The translations under genes and the position numbers were made by a program. Below, piece by piece: positions 39,224-46,851 of a stretch of DNA of 59,264 nt (within the stretch, counting starts at the first letter, position 1; the number at the start of each line of letters is the position of its first letter). This DNA comes from Actinomycetes bacterium (GTDB lineage Bacteria; Actinomycetota; Actinomycetes; S36-B12; UBA5976). The notes under the pieces were generated by a model. The model was not told where the DNA came from. It worked only from the letters and a program-made list of their open reading frames with translations, and searched no databases. The stretch lies in contig JAKALQ010000004.1 of the NCBI GenBank assembly GCA_021824095.1, forward strand, positions 1 to 59,264. The letters run 5' to 3'.

Positions 39224-39400
39224 ATGTCCCGACCACTCCAGACCTTCGCCCGGCGCCTGCGCTCCGACCGAGGGGACGTGCCCGGATGGGTGCTCGTCAC
39301 GGTGATGACCGCTGGGCTTGTCACCGCCATCTGGCTCATCGCTGACGGCCAACTCACCGCGATCCTCAACCGTGCGCTCGTCTCCGTCTCGTCGGTGTGA
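39224..39400 (+). CDS. Short Flp-pilin-like protein (DUF4244 position)
   Basis: 58 residues: basic N-terminus, RGDVPGWVLVTVMTAGLVT and a hydrophobic helix, then a short tail. It occupies the place of the small pilin (Rv3656c-like) in actinobacterial tad clusters. A strong GAGGAAAGGAAG ribosome site suits abundant expression. It has Gly-Asp before the hydrophobic stretch but no Glu at +5 of a prepilin site, so processing is uncertain. Confidence 0.75.
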   Translation: MSRPLQTFARRLRSDRGDVPGWVLVTVMTAGLVTAIWLIADGQLTAILNRALVSVSSV

Positions 39401-39776
39401 CGCCGTCGCGGGTCGCCGTTGCCCCGCGGGCTCCGCGCCCGCGGGCTTCGTGCTGGTGGCGCCGCTGGTGCTGCTGCTCGTGCTCGCCCTGCTCGAACTC
39501 GTGCTCACGCTGCACGCGCACGCCGTGGTGGCGGGTGCAGCGGAGGAGGCGGTGCGGGTGGCGGTGGCAGGTGGTGGTGACACAGCGGCGGGGGAGGCGC
39601 GCCTGCGCAGCCTCGTCGCGGATGGCCTGCGACCCGACGCCATCACGAGCGTGCGCTGGGCCCGCACCCTCAACACGCTCACGCTGCGCGTCGGGGCCAC
39701 GGTGCCGGTGCTCGGTCCGCTTGTGAACACCGGCATGGTGGCCACCGCGTCCGCCTACGCGGGGGTGGTGCCGTGA
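39372..39776 (+). CDS. TadE-like pseudopilin
   Basis: About 134 residues if the GTG at 39372 is used (29-bp overlap with the pilin gene); the true start is uncertain. After GSAPAGFVLVAPLVLLLVLA comes a membrane helix and a beta/alpha region. In TadE the sequence is normally GSAxAEF, with Glu at +5 after the cleaved Gly; here that Glu is Gly. Corresponds in position to Rv3655c-like genes. Confidence 0.7.
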   Translation: MRSSPSRRCDAVAGRRCPAGSAPAGFVLVAPLVLLLVLALLELVLTLHAHAVVAGAAEEAVRVAVAGGGDTAAGEARLRSLVADGLRPDAITSVRWARTLNTLTLRVGATVPVLGPLVNTGMVATASAYAGVVP

Positions 39777-40216
39777 TGTGGAGGTGGCGCGCGACCATCG
39801 GCCCGGTGGCCACGGGTGCACGCGAGGCCGGCAATGCCGTGGTCGAGTATGTGGCGATCGTCGTCGGCCTGCTCGTGCCGCTCACCATCGGCGTTGTGGC
39901 GCTGGCCCAGCTCGAGAGCGCGGTGGTGGGGGTGCACGGAGCCGTGCAGATGGCATCCCGCGCCTACCTCGCGGCGAGCTCGGACGCGGTGGGGCGCTTC
40001 GCCGCAGTGCGTTCGGCGGCCATCGCCGGACGCAACCACGGGCTGCTCATTGACGACACCGCGGTGCGCATCAGCTGCCCGTCAGCCGACTGCCACGCGC
40101 CGGGCACGACCGTCACCGTGGCGGTCGAGGTGCCGGTGCACGTGGGTGCCGGCGCGCTCGTGCGCGCCGTGCCCGTGCGGGCGGCTCGCACCATCGTCAT
40201 CGGCGGCGCGGCATGA
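39773..40216 (+). CDS. TadE-like pseudopilin
   Basis: 147 residues from GTG 39773 or ATG 39776. AREAGNAVVEYVAIVVGLLV has a canonical prepilin peptidase site, Gly then Glu at +5, followed by a hydrophobic helix. The C-terminal part has a Cys pair (SCPSADC). It overlaps the TadE-like gene before it and the TadG-like gene after it. Confidence 0.78.
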   Translation: MMWRWRATIGPVATGAREAGNAVVEYVAIVVGLLVPLTIGVVALAQLESAVVGVHGAVQMASRAYLAASSDAVGRFAAVRSAAIAGRNHGLLIDDTAVRISCPSADCHAPGTTVTVAVEVPVHVGAGALVRAVPVRAARTIVIGGAA

Positions 40217-40611
40217 GGCGCGTGTGGTGGCGACGCGAGGACGGCACGGTGCTCATCCTCGCCATCGGGAGCACATTGCTCGTCCTCGCCACCGTGCTCG
40301 CCCTGGCGGACGCGTCGTCCCTGCGCATGCGTCGCACGCTGCTCGCCATGGTGGCCGACGATGCCGCGATGGCCGCGGCCCGCGCGGGCGGGGACCCGGA
40401 GCGTGCCGAGGCGCAGGCGATGCTGGCGGTGGCGGCGGATGCGGACACCCGGCTCACGGATGTGCGCGTCGATGCCGTGGCGGTGGGACCCGACGGCGTG
40501 CATGTGGTGCTGTCGGCCGCTCTGCCACCGCCCATCGGGGCCGTCCTCGTGCCTGCGGGGGTGCGTCTGCGTGCGGCTGCCGATGCCCGTCCGCCCGTTG
40601 CGGCGCCCTGA
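40213..40611 (+). CDS. TadG-like / Rv3654c-type secreted protein
   Basis: 132 residues: [23 protein letters not shown]-terminal helix, then Ala-rich region, like the last small protein of actinobacterial tad clusters (Flp pilus-assembly TadG-like N-terminal segment). ATGA overlap with the preceding gene. Followed 31 bp later by palindromic element A1. Confidence 0.72.
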   Translation: MRRVWWRREDGTVLILAIGSTLLVLATVLALADASSLRMRRTLLAMVADDAAMAAARAGGDPERAEAQAMLAVAADADTRLTDVRVDAVAVGPDGVHVVLSAALPPPIGAVLVPAGVRLRAAADARPPVAAP

Positions 40612-40641
40612 CCCCAACGCCGTCCGCCCGGTGCGGCCTCG

Positions 40642-40707
40642 CCCCGTGATCTGTTGTTTCGGGCCCGAATTCCGCCAGGAATGGGCCCAAAACAACAGAT
40701 CACGGGG
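40642..40707. repeat. Palindromic element A1 (66 bp)
   Basis: Outer stem 24 of 25 pairs (left arm begins CCCCGTGATCTGTTGT, right arm ends ACAACAGATCACGGGG) and an inner stem ATTCC-GCCA-GGAAT, separated by a two-base bulge. It lies between the Tad cluster and prfB. Shares the core GATCTGTTGTTTCGGGCCC with A2. Confidence 0.93.
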
Positions 40708-40763
40708 AGGCGGGGATGCAGGTCACGGGGCTTGTGGCGCGGGGGCTCGCCCTGGCTGCCAAC

Positions 40764-40769
40764 TAGACT
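40764..40769 (+). promoter_or_regulatory. -10 box of prfB
   Basis: TAGACT followed by 8 nt and the prfB ATG. Confidence 0.55.
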
Positions 40770-40777
40770 GGCCCATC

Positions 40778-41881
40778 ATGGCTGATGTGCGCGAAACCTG
40801 GACCGAGGTCGACGCGACCCTCACGAGCATCGAGAAGGTCCTCGACGTCGATCGGATGGCGCGTGAGATCGCCGAGCTTGAGGAGCAGGCCGCCGCTCCC
40901 GACCTCTGGAACGACCAGGCCAACGCCCAGCGCGTCACCTCGCGCCTCTCGGCGGTACAGGCCGAGCGCAATCGTGTGGTGTCGCTCCGCCGCCGCGTGG
41001 ACGACGTGCCCGTGCTGCTCGAACTCGCGGAGGCCGAGCAGGACGCCGACGTCATGGCCGAGGCCGAGCGTGAGATCAACGCACTCCACGCGTCCGTCTC
41101 CGAACTCGAGGTGCGCACCCTGCTCTCCGGCGAGTACGACGCGCGCGAGGCTCTCGTCACCATCCGTTCCGAGGCCGGTGGCGTGGACGCCGCCGACTGG
41201 GCCGAGATGCTGCTGCGCATGTACCTCCGCTATTGCGAGCGGCACGGCTGGGGCACCGAGGTGTACGACATCTCGTACGCCGAGGAGGCGGGCATCAAGT
41301 CGGCCACCTTCGCCGTGCATGCCCCCTACGCGTACGGCACGCTCAGCGTCGAGCAGGGCACGCACCGGCTCGTGCGCATCTCGCCGTTCGACAACCAGGG
41401 CCGGCGTCAGACGTCGTTCGCCGGCGTCGAGGTCATCCCGGTGCTGGAGCAGACGGAGTCCGTCGAGATCCCCGAGGACGAGATCCGCGTCGACGTCTAC
41501 CGCTCGTCCGGCCCCGGCGGCCAGGGCGTGAACACCACGGACTCCGCCGTCCGCCTCACCCACCTGCCGACCGGCATCGTCGTGTCGTGTCAGAACGAGC
41601 GCTCGCAGATCCAGAACCGCGCCACCGCCATGGTCGTGCTCCAGGCCAAGCTGCTTGAGCGCCGCCGTCAGGAGGAGCAGGCCAGGCTCGACGCCCTCAA
41701 GGGCGACTCCAGCGGCTCGTGGGGCAACCAGATGCGCTCCTACGTGCTGCACCCGTACCAGATGGTGAAGGACCTGCGCACCGACTTCGAGACGGGCAAC
41801 ACCTCGGCCGTGCTCGATGGCGACATCGACGGCTTCATCGAGGCGGCCATCCGTTGGCGCAAGCAGGGCCAGACCGCCTGA
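40778..41881 (+). CDS. prfB: Peptide chain release factor 2
   Basis: 367 residues. RF2 recognises UGA and UAA. The stop-codon reading motif SPF is in [17 protein letters not shown] and the catalytic loop is [15 protein letters not shown]. No programmed frameshift is needed: the gene is one open frame, as is usual in actinobacteria. Start at 40778 supported by the -10 box 8 nt upstream. Followed by ftsEX as in M. tuberculosis Rv3105c-Rv3101c. Confidence 0.97.
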   Translation: MADVRETWTEVDATLTSIEKVLDVDRMAREIAELEEQAAAPDLWNDQANAQRVTSRLSAVQAERNRVVSLRRRVDDVPVLLELAEAEQDADVMAEAEREINALHASVSELEVRTLLSGEYDAREALVTIRSEAGGVDAADWAEMLLRMYLRYCERHGWGTEVYDISYAEEAGIKSATFAVHAPYAYGTLSVEQGTHRLVRISPFDNQGRRQTSFAGVEVIPVLEQTESVEIPEDEIRVDVYRSSGPGGQGVNTTDSAVRLTHLPTGIVVSCQNERSQIQNRATAMVVLQAKLLERRRQEEQARLDALKGDSSGSWGNQMRSYVLHPYQMVKDLRTDFETGNTSAVLDGDIDGFIEAAIRWRKQGQTA

Positions 41882-42004
41882 CCTCGAGTCAGGGGATCGT
41901 GAGGATCCGGCCAAGGTGACCCCGTCGGGCGTGCCGTGGCCAGCCTCGGGCGGGTGCTTCCGTAGACTCACCGCGTCGACTTCCCCGCACGAAAGACCAG
42001 GCGC

Positions 42005-42694
42005 GTGATCCGATTCGAGAACGTCACCAAGGTGCACAAGGGCCAGCAGCGCCCAGCGCTCCGTGACATCTCCGTCGACATCGAGAAGGGCGAGTTCGTC
42101 TTCCTCGTGGGTGCCTCGGGCTCCGGCAAGTCGACCTTCCTGCGCCTGTGCCTGCGTGAGGAGCGCCCCACGTCGGGCGTCATCTACGTGGCGGGCAAGG
42201 ACCTCACGAAGCTCGCCGGTTGGAAGGTGCCCGCGCTCCGGCGCCAGATCGGCACGGTCTTCCAGGACTTCCGCCTGCTGCCGAACCGCACGGTCGCCGG
42301 CAATGTCGCCTTCGCCCTCGAGGTCATCGGCAAGTCATCGGCCGAGATCGCGGGTGTCGTGCCCAACGTCCTCGAGCTCGTGGGGCTCGAGGGCAAGGAG
42401 GACCGCTACCCCGACCAGCTGTCCGGCGGTGAGCAGCAGCGTGTCGCGATCGCGCGGGCCTTCGTCAACCGGCCGCAGATCCTGTTGGCCGACGAGCCCA
42501 CCGGCAACCTCGATCCCGAGACCTCCATCGGCATCATGAAGCTGCTCGACCGCATCAACCGCATCGGCACCACGGTCGTCATGGCCACGCACGACGCCGC
42601 CATCGTCGACCAGATGCGCAAGCGCGTCATCGAGTTGGAGTCCGGGCGCCTGGTGCGCGATCAGTCGCGCGGTGTGTACGGGAGCGCCGTCTGA
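42005..42694 (+). CDS. ftsE: Cell division ATP-binding protein FtsE
   Basis: 229 residues from a GTG. ABC ATPase with Walker [10 protein letters not shown], signature LSGGEQQR and Walker [10 protein letters not shown]. With FtsX it controls peptidoglycan hydrolases at the division site. A TAGACT box lies about 36 nt upstream, so it has a short leader. TGATG overlap with ftsX. Confidence 0.96.
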   Translation: MIRFENVTKVHKGQQRPALRDISVDIEKGEFVFLVGASGSGKSTFLRLCLREERPTSGVIYVAGKDLTKLAGWKVPALRRQIGTVFQDFRLLPNRTVAGNVAFALEVIGKSSAEIAGVVPNVLELVGLEGKEDRYPDQLSGGEQQRVAIARAFVNRPQILLADEPTGNLDPETSIGIMKLLDRINRIGTTVVMATHDAAIVDQMRKRVIELESGRLVRDQSRGVYGSAV

Positions 42695-43602
42695 TGCGTT
42701 TGTCGTTCATCCTCTCCGAGGTGCGCAACGGCCTGCGCCGCAACCTCAACATGACGCTCGCCGTCGTCATCACCGTGGGTGTGTCGCTGTCGCTCTTCGG
42801 CGCCGCGCTGCTCGTGCGGGCACAGGTCTCGCAGATGAAGGACTACTGGTACGACCGGGTCGAGGTGTCGATCTTCCTGTGCGGGCCGGTGAGTGAGGCC
42901 CCGTCCTGCAGCGGCGGCGCCGTCACCGATGTGCAGAAGCAGCAGATCCTCGCCGACCTCAACTCGCTGAAGCCGTTGGTGCAGAAGGTCTACTACGAAT
43001 CCAAGGCGCAGGCACTGCAGCGCTTCCAGCAGCAGTTCAAGGGCTCGCCGCTGGCGCAGAATGCCACCGTCGACCAGATGCCCGAGTCATATCGGGTGAA
43101 GCTGTCGGATCCCACGAAGTTCGCCGTCATCGCGTCCGCATTCGCCGGACGTCCAGGCATCGAGGACGTGCAGGACCAGCGGCAGGCGCTCGACCGGCTC
43201 TTCCGGGCCCTCGGTGGTCTGCAGGCGCTGGCGCTCGCCATCGCCTTCGCCATGCTGCTCGTCACTGTGCTCCTCATCGCGAACACCATGCGCGTCGCGT
43301 CCTTCTCGCGACGTCGTGAGACGTCCATCATGCGGCTCGTCGGCGCGTCCAACGCAGCCATCCGCATGCCGTTCGTGCTCGAGGCGGCGGTGGCTGCCTT
43401 CGCCGGTGGCGTGGTGGCCGCCCTCGGGCTGGTGGCCGTCAAGGCCTTCCTCATCGACCGCACCCTCGCATCGACCTTCCAGTTCACCACCTTCATCGGG
43501 TGGGACGTCATCCTGTGGACCATCCTCGAGGTGGTGCTCACGGGCGTCGCACTCGCCGTCGTGGCAGCGTCGGTGACGCTGCGCCGGTACCTGCGGGTGT
43601 GA
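42694..43602 (+). CDS. ftsX: Cell division protein FtsX
   Basis: 302 residues: one N-terminal membrane helix, a periplasm-side domain (about 45-175) with a Cys pair (LCGPVSEAPSC), and three C-terminal helices including IAFAMLLVTVLLIANTMRVA. It transmits the FtsE ATPase cycle to an extracellular hydrolase. The next gene overlaps it and encodes a likely partner. Confidence 0.95.
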   Translation: MRLSFILSEVRNGLRRNLNMTLAVVITVGVSLSLFGAALLVRAQVSQMKDYWYDRVEVSIFLCGPVSEAPSCSGGAVTDVQKQQILADLNSLKPLVQKVYYESKAQALQRFQQQFKGSPLAQNATVDQMPESYRVKLSDPTKFAVIASAFAGRPGIEDVQDQRQALDRLFRALGGLQALALAIAFAMLLVTVLLIANTMRVASFSRRRETSIMRLVGASNAAIRMPFVLEAAVAAFAGGVVAALGLVAVKAFLIDRTLASTFQFTTFIGWDVILWTILEVVLTGVALAVVAASVTLRRYLRV

Positions 43603-44831
43603 CCGTGCGGGTGCGCTCCGTCCTCGCAGCTGCCCTGGTGGTCGTCCTCGCGATGCCCTGGCAGACGGCCTCGGCCGCCAACCGCACCGCGAACGCGAAC
43701 TCGTTGAACAACCAGATCCAGGCCGCCGGCGAGGATGTTGCTGCCGCGAACGCCACGGTGAAGAAGGCGCTGGCCGACTATTACGCGGCGCAGTCGGCGC
43801 TCGCGCATGCGCAGTCCGTGATGACGGCGGCCAATCAGGCCGCGTCGGCCGCCCAGACGGCCGACGCTCGCGCTGGCGCGGAACTGGCGTCGGCGCAGGC
43901 GCGTACCGATGCGGCGGCCCGCAAGCTGTCGCTCACGCAGTCCAAGCTCGACGGTGAGCATCGGCTCGTCACCGAGCTCATCCAGCAGGTGTACCGCAGT
44001 GGGCCGCTGTCGCAGCTCGATGCCCTCCTGAGTGCGACCTCACCGCAGGACCTCACCGAGCGCCTGCAGATCATCCAGTCATGGACGCGCAGCAAGGCCG
44101 CCACCATCAGCAACCTCACGGTCGTGAAGGCGCAGGTGACGCAGCAGAAGGCGCAGTTGCAGCAGTTGGAGGCGCAACTGCAGCAGAAGAAGGACGCCGT
44201 GCATGCGTCGGCGATCGCGGCCAAGGACACCGCCCGCAAGGCGGCTGACGCGAAGGCGGCGTACGACGCGGCGGCCAAGACGCAGGCGGCGGCACTCAAG
44301 GTGGCACAGTCGCATCGTGCCGAGGTGAAGAAGCGCTACGACGAGCTCAAGGCCGAGCAGGCGAGGTTGGAGGCGCAGGCGCGGCAGGGCTCGAAGCTCG
44401 GGTCGGGCCTCACCTTCACCGGTGAGCTGCTGTGGCCCACGACCACGCGCGTCATCACGCAGGGGCCGGGCCCGCGCATCCACCCGGTGTACGGCTACAA
44501 GTCGTGTCACACAGGCATCGACATCGGCGCCGGGTATGGGCAGCCCATCTATGCGGCGGCCGATGGCATCGTCGTGTCCGTCATCAACGGCGGACCCGAC
44601 GGCCTGCACACGCTGCTCGCGCATGGCAGCGGCCTCACCACGCTGTACGCGCACCAGAGCGTTGCGCTCGTGAAGGCGGGCGAGCACGTGAAGCGCGGGC
44701 AGGTCATCGGGCGCGTCGGTGCCACGGGCTGGGCCACCGGGCCGCACCTGCACTTCGAGGTGCGCATCGACGGCACCGCCTACGACCCGCGTGGATGGTT
44801 CGGCATGCCCAAGGTGCCAATCCGCTGCTGA
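43599..44831 (+). CDS. Coiled-coil M23 peptidase (EnvC/PcsB-like FtsEX partner)
   Basis: 410 residues from a GTG overlapping the ftsX stop (GTGA). Signal peptide to about AASA|AN, then a long coiled coil (residues 30-270, rich in Ala/Gln/Lys), then an LytM/M23 domain with CHTGIDIGAG (HxxxD) and PHLHFEVRI (HxH) zinc motifs. The layout coiled coil plus peptidase directly after ftsEX matches EnvC and PcsB, whose hydrolase activity is gated by FtsEX. The M23 zinc ligands are intact, so this one may cut wall itself. Confidence 0.92.
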   Translation: MTVRVRSVLAAALVVVLAMPWQTASAANRTANANSLNNQIQAAGEDVAAANATVKKALADYYAAQSALAHAQSVMTAANQAASAAQTADARAGAELASAQARTDAAARKLSLTQSKLDGEHRLVTELIQQVYRSGPLSQLDALLSATSPQDLTERLQIIQSWTRSKAATISNLTVVKAQVTQQKAQLQQLEAQLQQKKDAVHASAIAAKDTARKAADAKAAYDAAAKTQAAALKVAQSHRAEVKKRYDELKAEQARLEAQARQGSKLGSGLTFTGELLWPTTTRVITQGPGPRIHPVYGYKSCHTGIDIGAGYGQPIYAAADGIVVSVINGGPDGLHTLLAHGSGLTTLYAHQSVALVKAGEHVKRGQVIGRVGATGWATGPHLHFEVRIDGTAYDPRGWFGMPKVPIRC

Positions 44832-44890
44832 CGAGCCCCCGTCACGCGCCCGAGTGCCAGTGCCCGCGTCACGTGTGGCTGCCCCTCTTG

Positions 44891-44952
44891 CGCTTCACTC
44901 CTGCAACGACCCGCTGACACGGCGTGTCGCGGGTCGTTGCAGGAGTGAAGCG
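44891..44952. repeat. Palindromic element C (62 bp)
   Basis: Perfect 24-bp outer stem (left arm begins CGCTTCACTCCTGCAACGAC) with an inner stem GACAC-GGC-GTGTC after one unpaired T. It lies 59 bp after the M23 gene. It has the same plan as elements A and B but unrelated sequence, and no U-tract. Confidence 0.95.
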
Positions 44953-44992
44953 ACGGCGGCGGACGCGATAGCGTCCGGGGCAGGAGGTGCCC

Positions 44993-45262
44993 ATGCAGTC
45001 ACTCGCAATGGTGGTGACGGTGCTCGCGCTCATCGACGTCGTGAGCAGCGCGTCGGCCATGGTCATCGCATGGCGTACCCGCACACTGCGTGGCTGCTTC
45101 GTCGCCGGCATCGTCGGCATGCCCGGTGCCATGGTGGGCATCCAGTTCATCCTGGCCGTGCAGTCGCTTGGCGCCATCCTGTTCGGTGGCTTCGGCGTCC
45201 TCGGCTTCATCGTCGCGGTGATCCGCATGCTGCGCCTTCCGCGCCGCGGCCAGCCGTCGTAG
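44993..45262 (+). CDS. Small hydrophobic membrane protein
   Basis: 89 residues with three membrane segments (residues about 3-22, 33-57 and 60-76); short basic ends. The ATG has GGAGG 5 nt upstream and TAGCGT about 18 nt upstream. It lies between element C and smpB. Family not recognised; function unknown. Confidence 0.72.
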   Translation: MQSLAMVVTVLALIDVVSSASAMVIAWRTRTLRGCFVAGIVGMPGAMVGIQFILAVQSLGAILFGGFGVLGFIVAVIRMLRLPRRGQPS

Positions 45263-45267
45263 CCGCG

Positions 45268-45273
45268 TACGCT
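45268..45273 (+). promoter_or_regulatory. -10 box of smpB
   Basis: TACGCT followed by 7 nt and the smpB ATG; leaderless transcript likely. Confidence 0.6.
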
Positions 45274-45280
45274 ACCCCCC

Positions 45281-45763
45281 ATGCCCAGGGAAAAGGGGCG
45301 CACCCTCGTCGCGCAGAACCGCAAGGCGCGCCACGACTACGCCATCAAGGAGACCTACGAGGCCGGTCTGGTCCTCGTCGGCACCGAGGTGAAGTCGTTG
45401 CGCGCCGGACGCGCGTCGCTGGTGGACGGCTTCGTCACCATCGACGAGGGCGAGGCATGGCTGCACAACGTGCACATCCCCGAGTACGACCAGGGCACCT
45501 GGACCAACCATGAACCGCGTCGCAAGCGCAAACTGCTGCTGAACGGTGCCGAGTTGCGCAAGCTGCGCATGGCTGTTGATCGACAGGGCTTCACCATCGT
45601 GCCGCTGCAGCTGTACTTCAAGGACGGGTACGCGAAGGTCGAGATCGGGCTCGCCGAGGGGCGCAAGGCGCATGACAAGCGTCATGCCATCGCCGAGCGC
45701 GACGCCGCCCGCGAGATGGCGAAGGCCGTGGGCAGGCGTTCCAAGGGACGCTACGACGGCTGA
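45281..45763 (+). CDS. smpB: SsrA-binding protein SmpB
   Basis: 160 residues. SmpB binds tmRNA and carries it to stalled ribosomes. Conserved blocks are [34 protein letters not shown], the [13 protein letters not shown] region and the basic C-terminal tail. Its RNA partner ssrA is 3.4 kb downstream on the same strand. The last 63 bases of the gene belong to a 66-bp segment repeated at 45943. Confidence 0.97.
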   Translation: MPREKGRTLVAQNRKARHDYAIKETYEAGLVLVGTEVKSLRAGRASLVDGFVTIDEGEAWLHNVHIPEYDQGTWTNHEPRRKRKLLLNGAELRKLRMAVDRQGFTIVPLQLYFKDGYAKVEIGLAEGRKAHDKRHAIAERDAAREMAKAVGRRSKGRYDG

Positions 45764-45766
45764 GCC
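45701..45766 (+). repeat. Direct repeat copy 1: 3' end of smpB
   Basis: 66-bp segment covering the last 21 smpB codons (with the stop) and three bases after. Identical to 45943-46008 except at one position. Confidence 0.95.
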
Positions 45767-45838
45767 CGTCGATCCGTCCCTCTGCCGACTCGTCGGCGGC
45801 CCCCGCGCAGCACCGGCGCACCACCCTCCCCGCATTCC

Positions 45839-45900
45839 CCGCGATCTGTTGTTTCGGGCCCGAAATCCGCGATTTTCAGGCCCAAAACAACAGATCGCGG
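45839..45900. repeat. Palindromic element A2 (62 bp)
   Basis: Outer stem CCGCGATCTGTTGTTT.../...AAACAACAGATCGCGG, then GGGCCC/GGCCC with one mismatch, and an inner stem GAAATC-CGC-GATTTT. It lies between the two smpB 3'-end repeats. Confidence 0.93.
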
Positions 45901-45942
45901 ATGGAGAAGGCAACGGTGCCACGCGCGTTCGCTGCTCACGTT

Positions 45943-46008
45943 GACGCCGCCCGCGAGATGGCGAAGGCCGTGGGTAGGCGTTCCAAGGGACGCTACGACG
46001 GCTGAGCC
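45943..46008 (+). repeat. Direct repeat copy 2: displaced smpB 3' end
   Basis: 65 of 66 bases match 45701-45766, including the smpB stop codon. It is not attached to a gene of its own and starts 43 bp after element A2. Confidence 0.95.
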
Positions 46009-46022
46009 AGCGCGCCATCGCC

Positions 46023-46028
46023 TACTGT
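46023..46028 (+). promoter_or_regulatory. -10 box of the membrane protein gene
   Basis: TACTGT followed by 7 nt and the GTG at 46036. Confidence 0.5.
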
Positions 46029-46035
46029 GGGCGGC

Positions 46036-46611
46036 GTGCAGTACCTGCTGCTCGCGCTCGCCGTGTTCGTTGCCAACGCGGTGCCCGCCTTCGCGCCTCC
46101 GACGTGGTCGATCCTCGTGTGGTTCGAACTCAACCACGAGATGCGCGCGCCCGCCCTCGTCATCATCGGCGTGCTCTGCGCCGTGAGTGGACGCGCCGTG
46201 CTGGCCCTTGTGATGCGGCGCACCACCCGCTGGATGCCCAAGCGCTACGTGGCCAACATGCGATCGGCTGGCGAGGCAGTGACGGCGGTGCGCGGACGAG
46301 CGCTCGCGGTGCTCGCCCTGTTCCTCGTCTCGCCCATCTCGTCGGCGCAGCTGTTCACCGCAGCCGGCATCATGCGCACGGTCCGTCTGCAGCCGTTGCT
46401 CATCGCCTTCGGCCTGGGACGCACGATTTCGTACTCGCTCTACGTCACGGGTGCCCACCTGGTGAAGTCCTCGTCTGCCGGCGACCTGCTGCTCGAGGGC
46501 ATCCGGTCACCGTGGGGTGTGGCGCTGCAGGTTGGGATGGTGCTGGGGGTCATCGCCCTGGGGTCACGCTCCTGGAACCACCGCAGCGGGCAGGCGCCTC
46601 GCCCCGACTGA
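46036..46611 (+). CDS. Multi-pass membrane protein, DedA/VTT-like in character
   Basis: 191 residues from a GTG chosen for the -10 box 7 nt upstream. Four to five membrane segments, with an early FVANAVPAFAPPTWSIL turn and LALFLVSPISSAQLFTAAGI, which recalls VTT/small-multidrug-export-like proteins, but the match is weak. Basic linker RRTTRWMPKRYVAN. Its promoter lies directly after the displaced smpB repeat. Function unknown. Confidence 0.7.
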   Translation: MQYLLLALAVFVANAVPAFAPPTWSILVWFELNHEMRAPALVIIGVLCAVSGRAVLALVMRRTTRWMPKRYVANMRSAGEAVTAVRGRALAVLALFLVSPISSAQLFTAAGIMRTVRLQPLLIAFGLGRTISYSLYVTGAHLVKSSSAGDLLLEGIRSPWGVALQVGMVLGVIALGSRSWNHRSGQAPRPD

Positions 46612-46851
46612 CGGTGCCGTAGCTGGCCTCGGCACGCCAGGGCGCACGGTGCCGGGCACGGACGCCGATCGCTGGCATGTGAGACCGGCGCCCAAGAGCC
46701 CAACGCGCGCGACGATGCATTCGTCCCAACCTCAAATCCAGCCACCGTGGAACGAGGGACACGCGCCGTATCGGCCCCGAATCGCTTCGGCGCACAGGGC
46801 TACTCCCGTGTATGCCACCATTCGCGCGAGGTTGGGTCTGTGTGGGGTGAC

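Noticed and set aside
40778-41881. Programmed frameshift in prfB
   Set aside because: The gene is one continuous frame from its start; there is no in-frame UGA near codon 26.
40642-45900. Hairpin elements as a CRISPR array
   Set aside because: Copies are far apart, few and palindromic along their whole length, with no spacers or cas genes.
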